A stretch of 64,000 bases of DNA from SAR116 cluster bacterium AG-321-K23 (GCA_003284565.1 QBXO01000002.1:1-64000), one strand, 5' to 3'; positions 7,656-17,172 are shown, counted from the stretch's first letter. Translations and numbers: made by a program. The notes: generated from the letters alone by a model not told the origin.

Positions 7656-8624
7656 ATACTTAGCAATCAAGTTCTCTGGTTTTAAATGAGTATATCTGAA
7701 TAATTGTCTTACATCTTTATGACCTGAAATCAATGCAACCTCTGGAACAGATAATCCCATTTCAAAAAACCTTGAAACTGCTTCATGTCTTAAATCATGA
7801 AACCTTAATCCTTTTATATTAGATTTGTTTCTACATCTCTCCCATGCAAGTCTAAGACAGTTTGCAGTTATAGGAAACACAAACTCATTTGATTTGGTAA
7901 GATTAGATAATAATTGTATCGCACTCTTAGTTAATGGAATATGTCTATCATCCCCATTTTTAGTGTCATACAAGGAGGCAATTCCAGTTTCTAGGTTTAT
8001 ATCATTCCAAGTTAGTTTAAGTATCTCAGACCTTCTCATTCCAGTTTCTACTGCAAATTGAATGATACTAGATATATATTTGTTTCTTTGTTTATCTGCA
8101 TTAGAGATTAGAATAGATAGTTCATTTGATAAAAGTCTTCTTTTTCTTGGTTTTGCAGACTCTGGTAATTCAATATTAGCGACTGGATTTACTAATATAC
8201 CATATCCCCATTTTCTAATTGCAGTTTTAAATACTCTTTGTATTAAAGTTAATTCTGCCTTTACAGTTCCAGATTTAACCTCTTTAAGTCTATCTTCTCT
8301 ATATTGTTCAAAATGACTTTTGGTAAGGTTGATAACTTTGCACCCCCCTATCCATCTCTTTGAAATTAATCTCAATTGACATTGTTCAGTTGTTCCACTT
8401 TTTATTTTAGAAGAAACTTCCTCAGCGTATCGTTTCATTAGATAAGATAGTTTTAAGTTCTGAATATTCTCTTCTGGAAGTGAAGTGTTTCTTAACTGAT
8501 GTTCTAACTTTGAACTCCAAGTAATAGCATCAGTCTTTTTATTAAATGATTTAGTAAAACTTCTCCAACCAGATACTCTTACTTGAGCATTCCAAGATTT
8601 ACCTCTTTTTCTCACACAACTCAT
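7641..8624 (-). CDS. int: Tyrosine recombinase / island integrase, 327 aa
   Basis: It catalyses site-specific insertion and excision of the island at tRNA-Arg. Residues 1-45 form an arm-type DNA-binding beta domain (KSWNAQVRVSGW), about 55-150 the SAM-like core-binding domain, and 165-325 the catalytic domain. Catalytic residues are visible: R197 (TGMRRSE), K222 (DTKNG), H276 and R279 (HDLRH), H302 (SGHKD) and nucleophile Y311. AAGGAG precedes the ATG by 7 bp. The length is normal, so the enzyme looks intact. Its promoter region overlaps the right 25-bp arm-like site, which would allow autoregulation. Confidence 0.95.
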   Translation of the reverse strand: MSCVRKRGKSWNAQVRVSGWRSFTKSFNKKTDAITWSSKLEHQLRNTSLPEENIQNLKLSYLMKRYAEEVSSKIKSGTTEQCQLRLISKRWIGGCKVINLTKSHFEQYREDRLKEVKSGTVKAELTLIQRVFKTAIRKWGYGILVNPVANIELPESAKPRKRRLLSNELSILISNADKQRNKYISSIIQFAVETGMRRSEILKLTWNDINLETGIASLYDTKNGDDRHIPLTKSAIQLLSNLTKSNEFVFPITANCLRLAWERCRNKSNIKGLRFHDLRHEAVSRFFEMGLSVPEVALISGHKDVRQLFRYTHLKPENLIAKYSSIF

Positions 8625-8636
8625 CTTTGACTCCTT

Positions 8637-8661
8637 TTACTGTGTCAAATCTGTGTCAAAA
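8637..8661. promoter_or_regulatory. Putative right integrase arm-type site
   Basis: It is the same 25 bp as 1521-1545, with TGTGTCAAA at 8641-8649 and 8652-8660, 11 bp apart. It sits between the integrase start (8624) and the att core (8727), 12 bp upstream of the start codon. Besides recombination it could act as an operator where integrase represses its own gene. Confidence 0.6.
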
Positions 8662-8727
8662 CTGAGTAATCTCTGGGTATTATTTAAAATCAATTCTTCT
8701 AAATAATTGATATTAAACAATAAGTTA

Positions 8728-8804
8728 TGGTGCGCTCTGAGGGACTCGAACCCCCAACCTTTTGATTCGAAGTCAAATGCTCTATCCAGTTGAGCTAAGA
8801 GCGC
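8728..8804 (-). tRNA. trnR: tRNA-Arg(TCG)
   Basis: The cloverleaf folds fully: acceptor GCGCTCT/AGAGCGC, D-stem GCTC/GAGC, anticodon stem TTTGA/TCAAA with loop CTTCGAA (anticodon TCG), T-stem GGGGG/CCCTC with one G-T pair, discriminator A and encoded CCA. The length is 77 nt with CCA. It decodes CGN Arg codons. Its 3' end is the island insertion site; bases 8727-8793 are the right att copy. Confidence 0.97.
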
Positions 8805-8848
8805 ATGTGTCAATTTACGAAGATATATCAAATTTCAGATAAAAAAAA

Positions 8849-10264
8849 TTAATCTTTTAAAATAGGAGGCATTACTCCATCTGGAATCGGACAAATATAT
8901 GGATTTTTAGAAATTTGATCATCAAATTTCTTTTTTGCTTCATGAATTTTTTGTGGATTTTTTATAAGAGTAGATGCAGTAGATGCCATAATTTTTGCAG
9001 CATGAATCATACCTTTATGAGCAGCAGCGGATTTACCTTGAGCAACAGTTTGCCATGTATGAAAAGGAGTTCCAACTGCGCAAGTTGCCACGCGAGCTTG
9101 TACAGTTGGCACTACCCAGCTTACATCACCAACATCAGTTGAGCCTATACCTCCATTATTAGAGCTATCTAATGGAGCAACAAAATCGCACAGAGGTAAA
9201 TCCAAAGGAGCTTTAATTCCTATTCTTTGAAAACTATCTATAATTTCAGTTTCTGTAAAAGTTGATCGAATTTTATCTGCAAATCTTAAGTCATTTTCAT
9301 CAAATTTTACAGGCCCCAATTTATCCCATTCATTTTGCATTATCTTTTCTAATGTCTCATTTCCTAATAAATTTGAAACTCCACTGAAAACTTTTTTCTC
9401 AACTGTTGTTTCGGTCATTAAAGCAGCTCCATCAGCAATTTTAAAAACTCTATCAACTAAAGAGCTTAGTTCCGTTAAATTCGAAGCTCTTATTAAATGT
9501 CTTACAGTCGCTTTAGCATGAACTACGTTTGCTGCATTGCCACCACTGTCCATGTAAGCATAATGCATTCTAGCCGTGTCAGGTATATGTTCTCTCATGT
9601 AATTCACACCAACATTCATTAGTTCAATTGCGTCTAAGGCACTTCTGCCCAAATGTGGTGCTGTAGCTGCATGAGCTGATTTACCAAAAAAAGTAAAATC
9701 AATCCTTGAATTAGCTAAAGAAATTGGCTTGTTGACAGAATTAAAAGTAGCTGGATGCCAACAAATAGCTGCATCAATACCATCAAACAATCCATCTCTA
9801 GCCATATATGTTTTAGCGGCCCCACCCTCTTCTGCAGGACACCCGTAATATCTTACTCTAGCTTTAATATTATTTTGTAATAGCCAGTCCTTGATGGCAG
9901 TGGCAGCAAGAAGTGACGCTGCGCCAAGCAAATTATGACCACATCCGTGACCATTTATAGTATTTTCAATTGGTTTGTTTTCACAGATACCAGCTTCTTG
10001 ACTTAAGCCAGGCAAAGCGTCAAATTCACCTAATATTGCTATAATAGGTCCATCTTCTCCATATTCCCCCATTACTGCAGTTGGCATATTACATATATTT
10101 TCTGTTATTTTAAATCCTTCCCTTTTTAACATATTAGTATGCTCATATACTGCTGTGAATTCTTGATATAAAATTTCAGGAGTATCGAAAATCCTGTCAG
10201 ATAGTTTTATAAATTCTTCTTTTTTATTTTCAACTAATTCCCAAACTTTTTCTTCATTTTTCAT
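8849..10264 (-). CDS. M20-family amidohydrolase, AbgB-like, 471 aa
   Basis: This metal-dependent amidohydrolase resembles the p-aminobenzoyl-glutamate hydrolase subunit B/peptidase M20D group. Metal-ligand motifs are GHGCGHN (105-111) and catalytic PAEEGG (144-149), followed by CWHP. The central dimerisation insert begins with FFGKSAHAA. The length matches AbgB (about 480). No signal peptide is present, so it is cytosolic. The substrate is not readable from sequence; N-acyl amino acids, aminobenzoyl-glutamate and related amides are all possible. It stands alone downstream of tRNA-Arg, 64 bp after an EthD-like gene in the same direction. Confidence 0.85.
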   Translation of the reverse strand: MKNEEKVWELVENKKEEFIKLSDRIFDTPEILYQEFTAVYEHTNMLKREGFKITENICNMPTAVMGEYGEDGPIIAILGEFDALPGLSQEAGICENKPIENTINGHGCGHNLLGAASLLAATAIKDWLLQNNIKARVRYYGCPAEEGGAAKTYMARDGLFDGIDAAICWHPATFNSVNKPISLANSRIDFTFFGKSAHAATAPHLGRSALDAIELMNVGVNYMREHIPDTARMHYAYMDSGGNAANVVHAKATVRHLIRASNLTELSSLVDRVFKIADGAALMTETTVEKKVFSGVSNLLGNETLEKIMQNEWDKLGPVKFDENDLRFADKIRSTFTETEIIDSFQRIGIKAPLDLPLCDFVAPLDSSNNGGIGSTDVGDVSWVVPTVQARVATCAVGTPFHTWQTVAQGKSAAAHKGMIHAAKIMASTASTLIKNPQKIHEAKKKFDDQISKNPYICPIPDGVMPPILKD

Positions 10265-10328
10265 TTCATGCTCATTATTTCTAATTTTTAATAAATCAAC
10301 TAATCAAATTTTCATTAGAAAGTCTAGC

Positions 10329-11039
10329 TCATAACAAATCTTGTTTAGTTAAAATATTTTGACAGATATAATAATTTATAATTATGTTATTACCATCTTT
10401 TAGGGAAAATTTTCTTTTAATATTTTTTATAGCAGTTTCTAAAGAGTGATAATTCAAACCTTCAATGAGGACAGCTTGGGAAACTATTTGATCATTTAAT
10501 CCTTGTGATGATCTATATTTTTTTTCTTCAGTATTCATCTGTCCATAACTTGTATCGCCTAGGATAATATGTATACCTGTAATACCATTTAATTTTAATA
10601 TTTTGGGTACAAAGGATTTTAAATTTTCTACATTATGATTATTTGGTATATTTTCACTTAAAAATCTTATCGTTGAGAGATATCCACCTACACCAATTGA
10701 TTTACTGGATATAACACTACAAATCGTTCTAGAGGGAGATAAGTAATTTGATAAGATTTTTTTTGTCCACTCAGTTGGGTTGTTTAACCGTTCTAGATAT
10801 TTTCTGGATGTAAAAACTTCTTTTCGTTCAGCCTCATACATCATAAAATATTTGTGATTTAAATTTGTGCCAGCAATTCCAACTGCTCTCAAACCTTTTA
10901 AAAATCCTGGTAAAGATATCCTCTCCGGCATATGTTCTTTTGAATGCCACTCATTATATTCAATTTCTTTTTCTTCAACAATTCCACCCCAGTTTACCAG
11001 AACGGCACTACCTAAAAAACTCATGAACTTTATCACCAT
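10329..11039 (-). CDS. EthD-like dimeric alpha/beta-barrel protein, 236 aa
   Basis: The N-terminal half contains EWHSKEHMPERISLPGF (about residues 30-46), the characteristic signature of EthD/DUF4286-type ferredoxin-like barrels. A second, weaker barrel-like half fills residues 115-236. Such proteins are accessory factors or small-molecule-binding enzymes in catabolic pathways. It precedes the amidohydrolase gene in the same direction and may be co-transcribed. The substrate is unknown. Confidence 0.65.
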   Translation of the reverse strand: MVIKFMSFLGSAVLVNWGGIVEEKEIEYNEWHSKEHMPERISLPGFLKGLRAVGIAGTNLNHKYFMMYEAERKEVFTSRKYLERLNNPTEWTKKILSNYLSPSRTICSVISSKSIGVGGYLSTIRFLSENIPNNHNVENLKSFVPKILKLNGITGIHIILGDTSYGQMNTEEKKYRSSQGLNDQIVSQAVLIEGLNYHSLETAIKNIKRKFSLKDGNNIIINYYICQNILTKQDLL

Positions 11040-11202
11040 TATGTTTAATTGTTATAATAGTAGATAATTAAGTTTATTTAATATCAACAATTATTTGATG
11101 TAAATATATATACATCCAAAAAATTAACATGTTTACTCTAATTTATTTTTATTTAAGATAAATTAAATAAAAAGAAAAATGCTATTTACGTGGGATAATT
11201 AA

Positions 11203-11547
11203 ATGAGAATAATCGGAGTAATAATCATTATTGGGATGGTTATTGGAGCTGTGTCAACAATAGATTATAACACGTTTATCGATTTACCTTCATTTTTACT
11301 AGTTGTAGGAGGATCACTAGGTTATGTTTTGGCAAAAGGTAAATCCAGCAATTTCATAAAAAATTTTGGAGATGGTTCAGTTTACATGGGTTGGATTGGC
11401 CTAATGATTGGAATTGTAGTTATAGGTAATCATCACGCAAATACAGAAAATATGTGGCCAGCTTTTTCAGTTGCATTTCTACCTATATTATATGGTTATT
11501 TTATTAAACTAATCACAACAGGTCTTGAAAAAATTAATAGTGAATAA
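11203..11547 (+). CDS. Small MotA-like N-terminal membrane protein, 114 aa
   Basis: Hydrophobic segments lie near residues 3-20, 28-44, 58-76 and 86-104. The segment DYNTFIDLPSFLLVVGGSLG closely follows the N-terminal pattern of flagellar MotA (FIDxPSxxxVxGG). The cytoplasmic loop and the conserved TM3/TM4 of MotA are absent, so it is not a functional stator on its own. It stands alone between convergent and divergent neighbours. A truncated or derived family of unknown role is the best description. Confidence 0.65.
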   Translation: MRIIGVIIIIGMVIGAVSTIDYNTFIDLPSFLLVVGGSLGYVLAKGKSSNFIKNFGDGSVYMGWIGLMIGIVVIGNHHANTENMWPAFSVAFLPILYGYFIKLITTGLEKINSE

Positions 11548-11552
11548 TTAAG

Positions 11553-12611
11553 TCAACTAAATTTATTCTTTTTTTTAAATTTTGGATATAAATATTTTTT
11601 TGCAAAAATTAATAAAATTAATACAACACATAATCTAGATAAATGATGTGTCAAAACATAAGCTGGTTCTATATCAAGAAAAGCAGCTAAAAGCCCCATT
11701 TCATTTACACCACCTGGTGAAAAAGCTAGTATAACCGCTTCAGTTTTAATTGATGTAAAAATTTTCATTAAAAATATAAAAGGAATTATGCATAAAGTCA
11801 GAGATATAACTACAATAATAGCATCAATCAAATAATTACCAGCTGTTTTCCATGAAACTCCGTTCATATTACATCCAAAATAAGATCCAATAATTAACTG
11901 TGAAATTATTAAAAAAATTACATTTGCATTTAATTGAAAATATCCAAAAATATGTAAGATCGCACTTATTATTAATGGACCAAAAAGTTGATAACCAGGA
12001 AAATTAATTTTTTTTCCAATATAATAACCTAATGGGATAAGGATAAAAAATGCAAGAATGTGGATAAGCTCACCTTCTAAATTAGGCCAAGTTGGCTCCC
12101 TGACATAAGAGCCTGGAAAAAAAAGAAGTAATAAATTTGGGATTAACAAAACTGTCAAAAAAATTCTACTAACATGAATTAATGAGACTTTTTTAGCATC
12201 TGCTTTACATTCCTCTGCGCCTAAAGTCATCTCCAGCAAACCTCCAGGTGATCCTATAAAAAATGCTTCAGGTTTTTTGATTTTTCTAATTTTTACTAAA
12301 ATATGATAAGAAATTAAATGTGCAGAAGGTACATACAAAATTAAAAAAACAATAGAAACAAGCCAAATATTAATATCATTTAAAATATTTGGTTGAAAAT
12401 AACTTCCAAGCCATACGCCCGTAACCCCTACAAAAGGTATTCGAAAATTTCTACTTATATTTACGTGAAGACCAGATAAAGCAAAAATAGCTACACTAAG
12501 TGCTGGCCCTAGCATCCATGGCAATGGTAGAAGTAGAATATTGAATATAATCCCGCCTAACAGTCCAATAAAAATGGTTTTAAGAAGGATGATAATATTT
12601 TTATATGTCAA
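11553..12611 (-). CDS. AbrB-family (COG3180) membrane transporter, 352 aa
   Basis: The protein has about ten hydrophobic segments arranged as two homologous halves. Each half carries the SPGG hallmark: SPGGLLEMTLGAEE near residue 125 and SPGGVNEMGLLAAFLD near residue 300. The family is annotated as AbrB/putative ammonia monooxygenase but is really an inner-membrane transporter-like fold of unknown substrate. Length is normal. It converges on the MotA-like gene with 5 bp between them. Confidence 0.85.
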   Translation of the reverse strand: MTYKNIIILLKTIFIGLLGGIIFNILLLPLPWMLGPALSVAIFALSGLHVNISRNFRIPFVGVTGVWLGSYFQPNILNDINIWLVSIVFLILYVPSAHLISYHILVKIRKIKKPEAFFIGSPGGLLEMTLGAEECKADAKKVSLIHVSRIFLTVLLIPNLLLLFFPGSYVREPTWPNLEGELIHILAFFILIPLGYYIGKKINFPGYQLFGPLIISAILHIFGYFQLNANVIFLIISQLIIGSYFGCNMNGVSWKTAGNYLIDAIIVVISLTLCIIPFIFLMKIFTSIKTEAVILAFSPGGVNEMGLLAAFLDIEPAYVLTHHLSRLCVVLILLIFAKKYLYPKFKKKNKFS

Positions 12612-12654
12612 TAATATTAAATTTCAATAACTGTATTTTAAAATTAAAAGAAAA

Positions 12655-13494
12655 TCAAAAAGGTTTATCACCTTTTATTGTAACTCTTCTTCCTTTTCTT
12701 TCATTTGGAAAATAATCCCAAATTGCTTTATGCAGGGTACATCTATTGTCCCAAAAAGCCATATCATTTTGTTTCCATCTATATCTAATCTGAAACTCTA
12801 TTTTTTCGCAATGTTCAAATAAATAATTTAAAATAAGTTTACTCTCATCTTTACTTAAACCTTCAATTTGCGTTGTAAAAAAACGATTTACATATAATGC
12901 CTTTTTTTTAGTTATAGGATGTGTTCTGACTACAGGATGTATTGCTGATGGATATTTTATATTTTCATCAATTTTACTATATCTTCCTTTATAAAAATGT
13001 TCAGATTCGTGTGATGCATTAAGTTTATCTAAAAATTTTTTCATAGGATTGCTTAAAGCATCATAGGCCATATACATGTTTGCAAACATAGTATCGCCTC
13101 CACTTTCTGGTAAAATATGAAGTTGAAGCATTGTCCCTAAAGGTGGTTTGATGTCACAAGAAACATCAGAATGAAAATCCTCCGAACCATTAGATATCTT
13201 GCTATTTTTATTAGTGTGTATTTCAAATATTTCAGGAAAATTTTTCATTTTTGGAGCGGCAGGATGAATATGTAAATCTCCAAAACATTTACCAAGTTTG
13301 ATATGATTTTCTGGAGAAATTTCGAATTGCTCTTGAAAGAAAATTACTAAAAATTTATGAAAAGTATCTTTAATTATTTTTAATTCTGAAATAGTTATTT
13401 CTTTTGATAAATCTATACCGGTAATTATAGCACCAATATTTGGAGCATATGGCTTTATACTTACGTTTTGATTTCTTACAATTTGCTTTTTCAT
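12655..13494 (-). CDS. TauD/TfdA-family Fe(II)/2-oxoglutarate dioxygenase, 279 aa
   Basis: It uses Fe(II), O2 and 2-oxoglutarate to hydroxylate a small acid or sulfonate. The facial triad is visible as H108 and D110 (FHSDVS) and H255 (RCTLHKAIWDY), with the 2OG-binding Arg in RRVTIKGD (about 270). The length matches TauD (283). It is cytosolic. Taurine, other sulfonates or carnitine-like substrates are possible. It lies 43 bp before the AbrB-type transporter in the same direction, so the two may act together. Confidence 0.88.
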   Translation of the reverse strand: MKKQIVRNQNVSIKPYAPNIGAIITGIDLSKEITISELKIIKDTFHKFLVIFFQEQFEISPENHIKLGKCFGDLHIHPAAPKMKNFPEIFEIHTNKNSKISNGSEDFHSDVSCDIKPPLGTMLQLHILPESGGDTMFANMYMAYDALSNPMKKFLDKLNASHESEHFYKGRYSKIDENIKYPSAIHPVVRTHPITKKKALYVNRFFTTQIEGLSKDESKLILNYLFEHCEKIEFQIRYRWKQNDMAFWDNRCTLHKAIWDYFPNERKGRRVTIKGDKPF

Positions 13495-13608
13495 TTAAAA
13501 TTTTTCATATTTTTTCAAAAATCTTATATGAGTTTTAATATATTTTAGGTTAAATTTATTTTCTAAAATAATCTATTAAAATTTCTTAAGTTACAAAAGA
13601 CATTATCC

Positions 13609-14940
13609 TCAATATAAATTTTGAATAATCATATAGTTATCTATTTTTTTAATAACATACGCAAAGCCAAGTGATTTTAGTCTTCTCTTTGTGGTTTCTA
13701 ACAAAGATTTTCTTTTATCCAAGTTGTTTAGCCATTTTCTAATATTTTGATCAAATTTTTGTCCATACACGAAAAATAATAATAATGGTTTATTATTTTC
13801 GTTCAAATTAATTAAAATGGTTTCTTGTGGTGAAATCATACCATTAATAACTTTTGGGTCAGTTTTCGAATGTTTTTCAAATTTTAAATTTGGGTAAGAT
13901 TTATTTTCAAAATTCAACATCCACAAAAACACTTCTGTTTTGCCAATATTTGTAGCTTCAATATTTAATTCACATATTGGTTTATAGGTCCTATCAACTA
14001 TGTTACATTTGTTTTTGAAATTTGCATCATTTGAGTATGGAATAAAATTTAAAATAATTTGATCTTCTAATTTTTTAGACACTAAGTTTTGGCTGTAGTC
14101 AAAGAATAAAGCACTAATTCTCTCAATAAAGTCACCTTGCCTATACGAATTTAAACTTGTTAACAAATCTCTATAGTTATTTTTTTTTTTTAGATTAATT
14201 AAAGGATTTATATTCTGATATAAGTGATAAGACGGCAAAGAAATCATTGATATTAAACAGAAGATCATAATCAATTTAGAGTATTTTTTTATTTTTAATA
14301 AAGAAGATACTGATGGCTTATTTTTCTTGAATATTTTTTTTATGTTAAGATCATAAAAATAATCTTCTAAATTTTTAATATAGAAACATTTAATTTTATG
14401 TTCTTTTATTGCTTGTTTCAAAAAATAATTTTCATTGATTATTTCCTCAAATTCGTCTTCATTCTCAGAACTCAACACTATGTGTATGGAAATATTCATT
14501 TCCACATAAGTTTTAAAATAAGATATTGATTTTTTGAATTTTTCCCTAAGGTGGTCTATATATTTAACATCATAATTTGAATTTATTACTCCACTAGCCC
14601 ATATCATAGTAGTATTTTTAGCTGGTAAAAGTGCTTTATCTTTAGAAAAGTCTAAAAAATTTAGGTGATTTAAAATATGAGCAATGGCAATTGATAATTG
14701 CCAACTTATACCCTGTTCTATTTTTTTAGTAATATCAATTCTATAAGAAGGTTTCCCTGTTATTTTTTCTATGATTCCTGTAGGACTCCTCACAAAAGAA
14801 GAATATTTATTACTTATTGGTAGAGCTTCTAAATTATTATTTTCACATATAACGCTAGAAACTAATGGATCTTCAATTACAATATCAGAAATACCCACTA
14901 AATAATCTGTAGTAGGAATGACTACAGTATAATTTTTCAC
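13609..14940 (-). CDS. Membrane-anchored envelope-cluster protein, 443 aa
   Basis: This is the last gene of the leftward envelope operon. The cytosolic N-terminal half (about 1-215) includes SYRIDITKKIEQG followed by SWQLSIAIAHIL. A single membrane segment lies at about 220-240 (IMIFCLISMISLP), and about 200 residues follow on the other side with four Cys in a periplasm-facing region. It overlaps the 171-aa gene by 4 bp (ATGA). No family is recognised. The bitopic layout suits a link between a cytosolic component and the periplasmic apparatus encoded beside it. Confidence 0.75.
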   Translation of the reverse strand: MKNYTVVIPTTDYLVGISDIVIEDPLVSSVICENNNLEALPISNKYSSFVRSPTGIIEKITGKPSYRIDITKKIEQGISWQLSIAIAHILNHLNFLDFSKDKALLPAKNTTMIWASGVINSNYDVKYIDHLREKFKKSISYFKTYVEMNISIHIVLSSENEDEFEEIINENYFLKQAIKEHKIKCFYIKNLEDYFYDLNIKKIFKKNKPSVSSLLKIKKYSKLIMIFCLISMISLPSYHLYQNINPLINLKKKNNYRDLLTSLNSYRQGDFIERISALFFDYSQNLVSKKLEDQIILNFIPYSNDANFKNKCNIVDRTYKPICELNIEATNIGKTEVFLWMLNFENKSYPNLKFEKHSKTDPKVINGMISPQETILINLNENNKPLLLFFVYGQKFDQNIRKWLNNLDKRKSLLETTKRRLKSLGFAYVIKKIDNYMIIQNLY

Positions 14941-15452
14941 CGTATAAATATCTCAGAATTATAATTTGTTAGTAAATCAAAAAAATTATCATTTTTGTCT
15001 ATAATCATTTGTGCCCGGTTATTTTCAAATTTAGGTAATTTTTTTCTTAAACTCATATCATCACAAATAACATATAAATTTGATAGTGGTAATTCAAATT
15101 GTTTATGAAGTAATATAATCAAGTAAAAAACATCATGATTTTTATTTGACTCTATTATTTCCATGTCAAATTCGTCAGAAGATCTTTTAAAAACTTTTTC
15201 ACTTGATGCTGCAATTACCTTAGGTTGATAAATAGAACCCTCTTGACTAAGAATTTTGAAATATATTTTTGAAAATACTTTATTATTTAAAAGTTCATTA
15301 ATCTTATTTTCATATTTATGTGGATTCAAAACAACATCCCAAATCATTGAAACATTGAGTTTATCAATATTTTTTTTAGATTTGTAATTTTTAGAAAAAT
15401 CTATAAATTTCAATGCTAGGAATGTATTATTTATTTTATCTTTTTGTTCCAT
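14937..15452 (-). CDS. Envelope-cluster cytosolic protein, 171 aa
   Basis: A longer frame to 15515 exists, but the Met at 15452 has AAGGAA 8 bp upstream and follows the preceding stop codon by 4 bp, so this start is preferred. The product is soluble, without a signal peptide, and mixed alpha/beta (SNLYVICDDMSLRKKLPKF in the C-terminal half). It overlaps the next gene by 4 bp. No family is recognised. Confidence 0.7.
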   Translation of the reverse strand: MEQKDKINNTFLALKFIDFSKNYKSKKNIDKLNVSMIWDVVLNPHKYENKINELLNNKVFSKIYFKILSQEGSIYQPKVIAASSEKVFKRSSDEFDMEIIESNKNHDVFYLIILLHKQFELPLSNLYVICDDMSLRKKLPKFENNRAQMIIDKNDNFFDLLTNYNSEIFIR

Positions 15453-15456
15453 AAAT

Positions 15457-17172
15457 TTATTCCTTTTCGAAATATAATTTTTTAAAATTATTAAAAAAAA
15501 TTTCTTTATCTTCACTAAATTGATTTTTTAAATTTTTAACTTTTAATTCTAATTCGTTTAAGTACTTAAACATAAATTCTTTAATCCCATTAAGTGATCT
15601 GTAGGAATTGATTAAGATTTTAGTGTTTTCAGGGTTATTAAGGTCAAAATTAACACCACTTCTTCTAAAATTATTTGAACTTTTTTTTGTTTCTTTTAAA
15701 AATTTATTGAAAGTATCAAAATTATTTTGTTCTTTGAGAAATATTTTTATTTTCTCTAAAAAAGACTCAATATTATCCTCATAAATTTCATTGTTCATAG
15801 AAAATACATTATTTGTTCTAGAAAATGGTTGATTATTTTTAACGTCATTTAAAGTATTTAAGCGATCTATATTTCCTCTAATTGAATTTAAGTGAGTATT
15901 GAAAATTTTAAGTTCTTTATCTGATAAAAAATCTCTAATAAATTCAGTTGAATATCTAGCATTAACGCTCCACAACCTATAAAATATAATATTTTTTAAA
16001 TGATTTACATTAAGTAAAAAATCATTATAAACTCTTACTTGGTTGTAATATTGGTTTGAATAATCGTCGTTTAATATTTTATTTTTAGAAGTATTATTTT
16101 TTCTTCTAGTTGCTTCAACGATTTTATTTTGAATAGATCCAAAAATTAATATTCTTAAAATAGTAAGAGGTAATTCAAATGAAGTTTCTTGATATTTTAC
16201 AATATTTTTTATTTCGTTTAATTCATTTTTTTTTAAAATATTAATTTTTTGTTTGTTTAAACTTTCTAGATAATCAAAAAATTTTGAAATATTATCTTCA
16301 TTATCATCTGTAACCTGGTTTAAAAAATCATCTATATTATCATTGGTAACAAAAGTCAGTGAGTCTTCATTATTAATATGATCTTTATATTCTAAATTAT
16401 AAATGTTATTTAATCTGACAGACCTTTTATAATTTAAACAAATATCCGCTGCTAAAGTAAAAGTTTTAATTTCCTGTTCATTAATGAGATTCTTAGAATT
16501 TATCCAAAAATTGATAATAAATTCGTCAGTTATATCCTCAGATGTAATTTCTGTATTTTGACTTTTTTTGTTGCTTAATATTTTGTTACTAATTGCTGTT
16601 GAAAAATTTTGAAGATGAGATGATGGTAATAATGTTTTAAGATAATTATAAATTTGCCTTGATAAATTGTTAGATAATTTTTGTAAACTTTCATATGTAT
16701 AAGAAACTTTTAAGTTCTCTTCGAGTTTCAAAATTTCTTCTAATCCTAAAAATTCTTCGATAAAATCTAATATAATGATATAAGTGTGGATGCGGGTAAA
16801 ATATATTTCAAAAGATTTGTTTTCAATCTTAAATTCAACTTTACTTGATAAAGTTACATTATGCCTTAGCTCATTTTTTTTTATCTTATTAGTAATGTCG
16901 TTAGCATCTAAAACCATTACATCGTATAATCTTAATTCTACATGTTCTAAATATTTAAGAAAATTACAAAGTTCATAAATCGCAGATCCATAATTATGTG
17001 TTAAGAATAATGCAAATATTTTAATAACACTTTTCTTATTCTTGTGTTTAAGATCTCCATTAATTTTTGTTTGGTTTTGAACTATTTCTAGATGATCTAG
17101 AATTTTTTCATCTGGTTTTTGTATAGAAAATTCATTCCAGTTTTCAAAAAAATTTGTTCCAATTGTTCGCAA
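15457..17172 (-). CDS. Large AT-rich envelope-cluster protein, 571 aa
   Basis: It starts at a TTG with AAGGA 7 bp upstream. The product is soluble, Asn/Lys/Ile-rich and almost entirely helical, with no signal peptide, membrane segment or recognised domain. Its stop codon lies inside the ribosome site of the next gene. The DNA is conspicuously AT-rich even for this genome. It lies between the transglycosylase and two smaller genes, so it is probably the cytosolic scaffold or control component of the system. Confidence 0.7.
   Translation of the reverse strand: MRTIGTNFFENWNEFSIQKPDEKILDHLEIVQNQTKINGDLKHKNKKSVIKIFALFLTHNYGSAIYELCNFLKYLEHVELRLYDVMVLDANDITNKIKKNELRHNVTLSSKVEFKIENKSFEIYFTRIHTYIIILDFIEEFLGLEEILKLEENLKVSYTYESLQKLSNNLSRQIYNYLKTLLPSSHLQNFSTAISNKILSNKKSQNTEITSEDITDEFIINFWINSKNLINEQEIKTFTLAADICLNYKRSVRLNNIYNLEYKDHINNEDSLTFVTNDNIDDFLNQVTDDNEDNISKFFDYLESLNKQKINILKKNELNEIKNIVKYQETSFELPLTILRILIFGSIQNKIVEATRRKNNTSKNKILNDDYSNQYYNQVRVYNDFLLNVNHLKNIIFYRLWSVNARYSTEFIRDFLSDKELKIFNTHLNSIRGNIDRLNTLNDVKNNQPFSRTNNVFSMNNEIYEDNIESFLEKIKIFLKEQNNFDTFNKFLKETKKSSNNFRRSGVNFDLNNPENTKILINSYRSLNGIKEFMFKYLNELELKVKNLKNQFSEDKEIFFNNFKKLYFEKE

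Larger units (their letters stand above)
1394..8793. mobile_element. Integrative genomic island in tRNA-Arg(TCG)
   Basis: A 67-bp direct repeat (1394-1460 and 8727-8793, one mismatch) bounds the element. The right copy is part of an intact tRNA-Arg and the left copy is a tRNA fragment lacking the 5' acceptor strand. A tyrosine integrase starts about 100 bp inside the right end. The cargo is three leftward unknown genes (1660-3845), two MORN proteins plus a small protein rightward (4070-6360), a 42-aa peptide and RHH-like protein leftward, and a 133-aa protein rightward. There are no replication, conjugation or capsid genes, so it would be an integrase-only island or a satellite depending on a helper. 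The unit inserted is about 7.33 kb. Confidence 0.85.
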
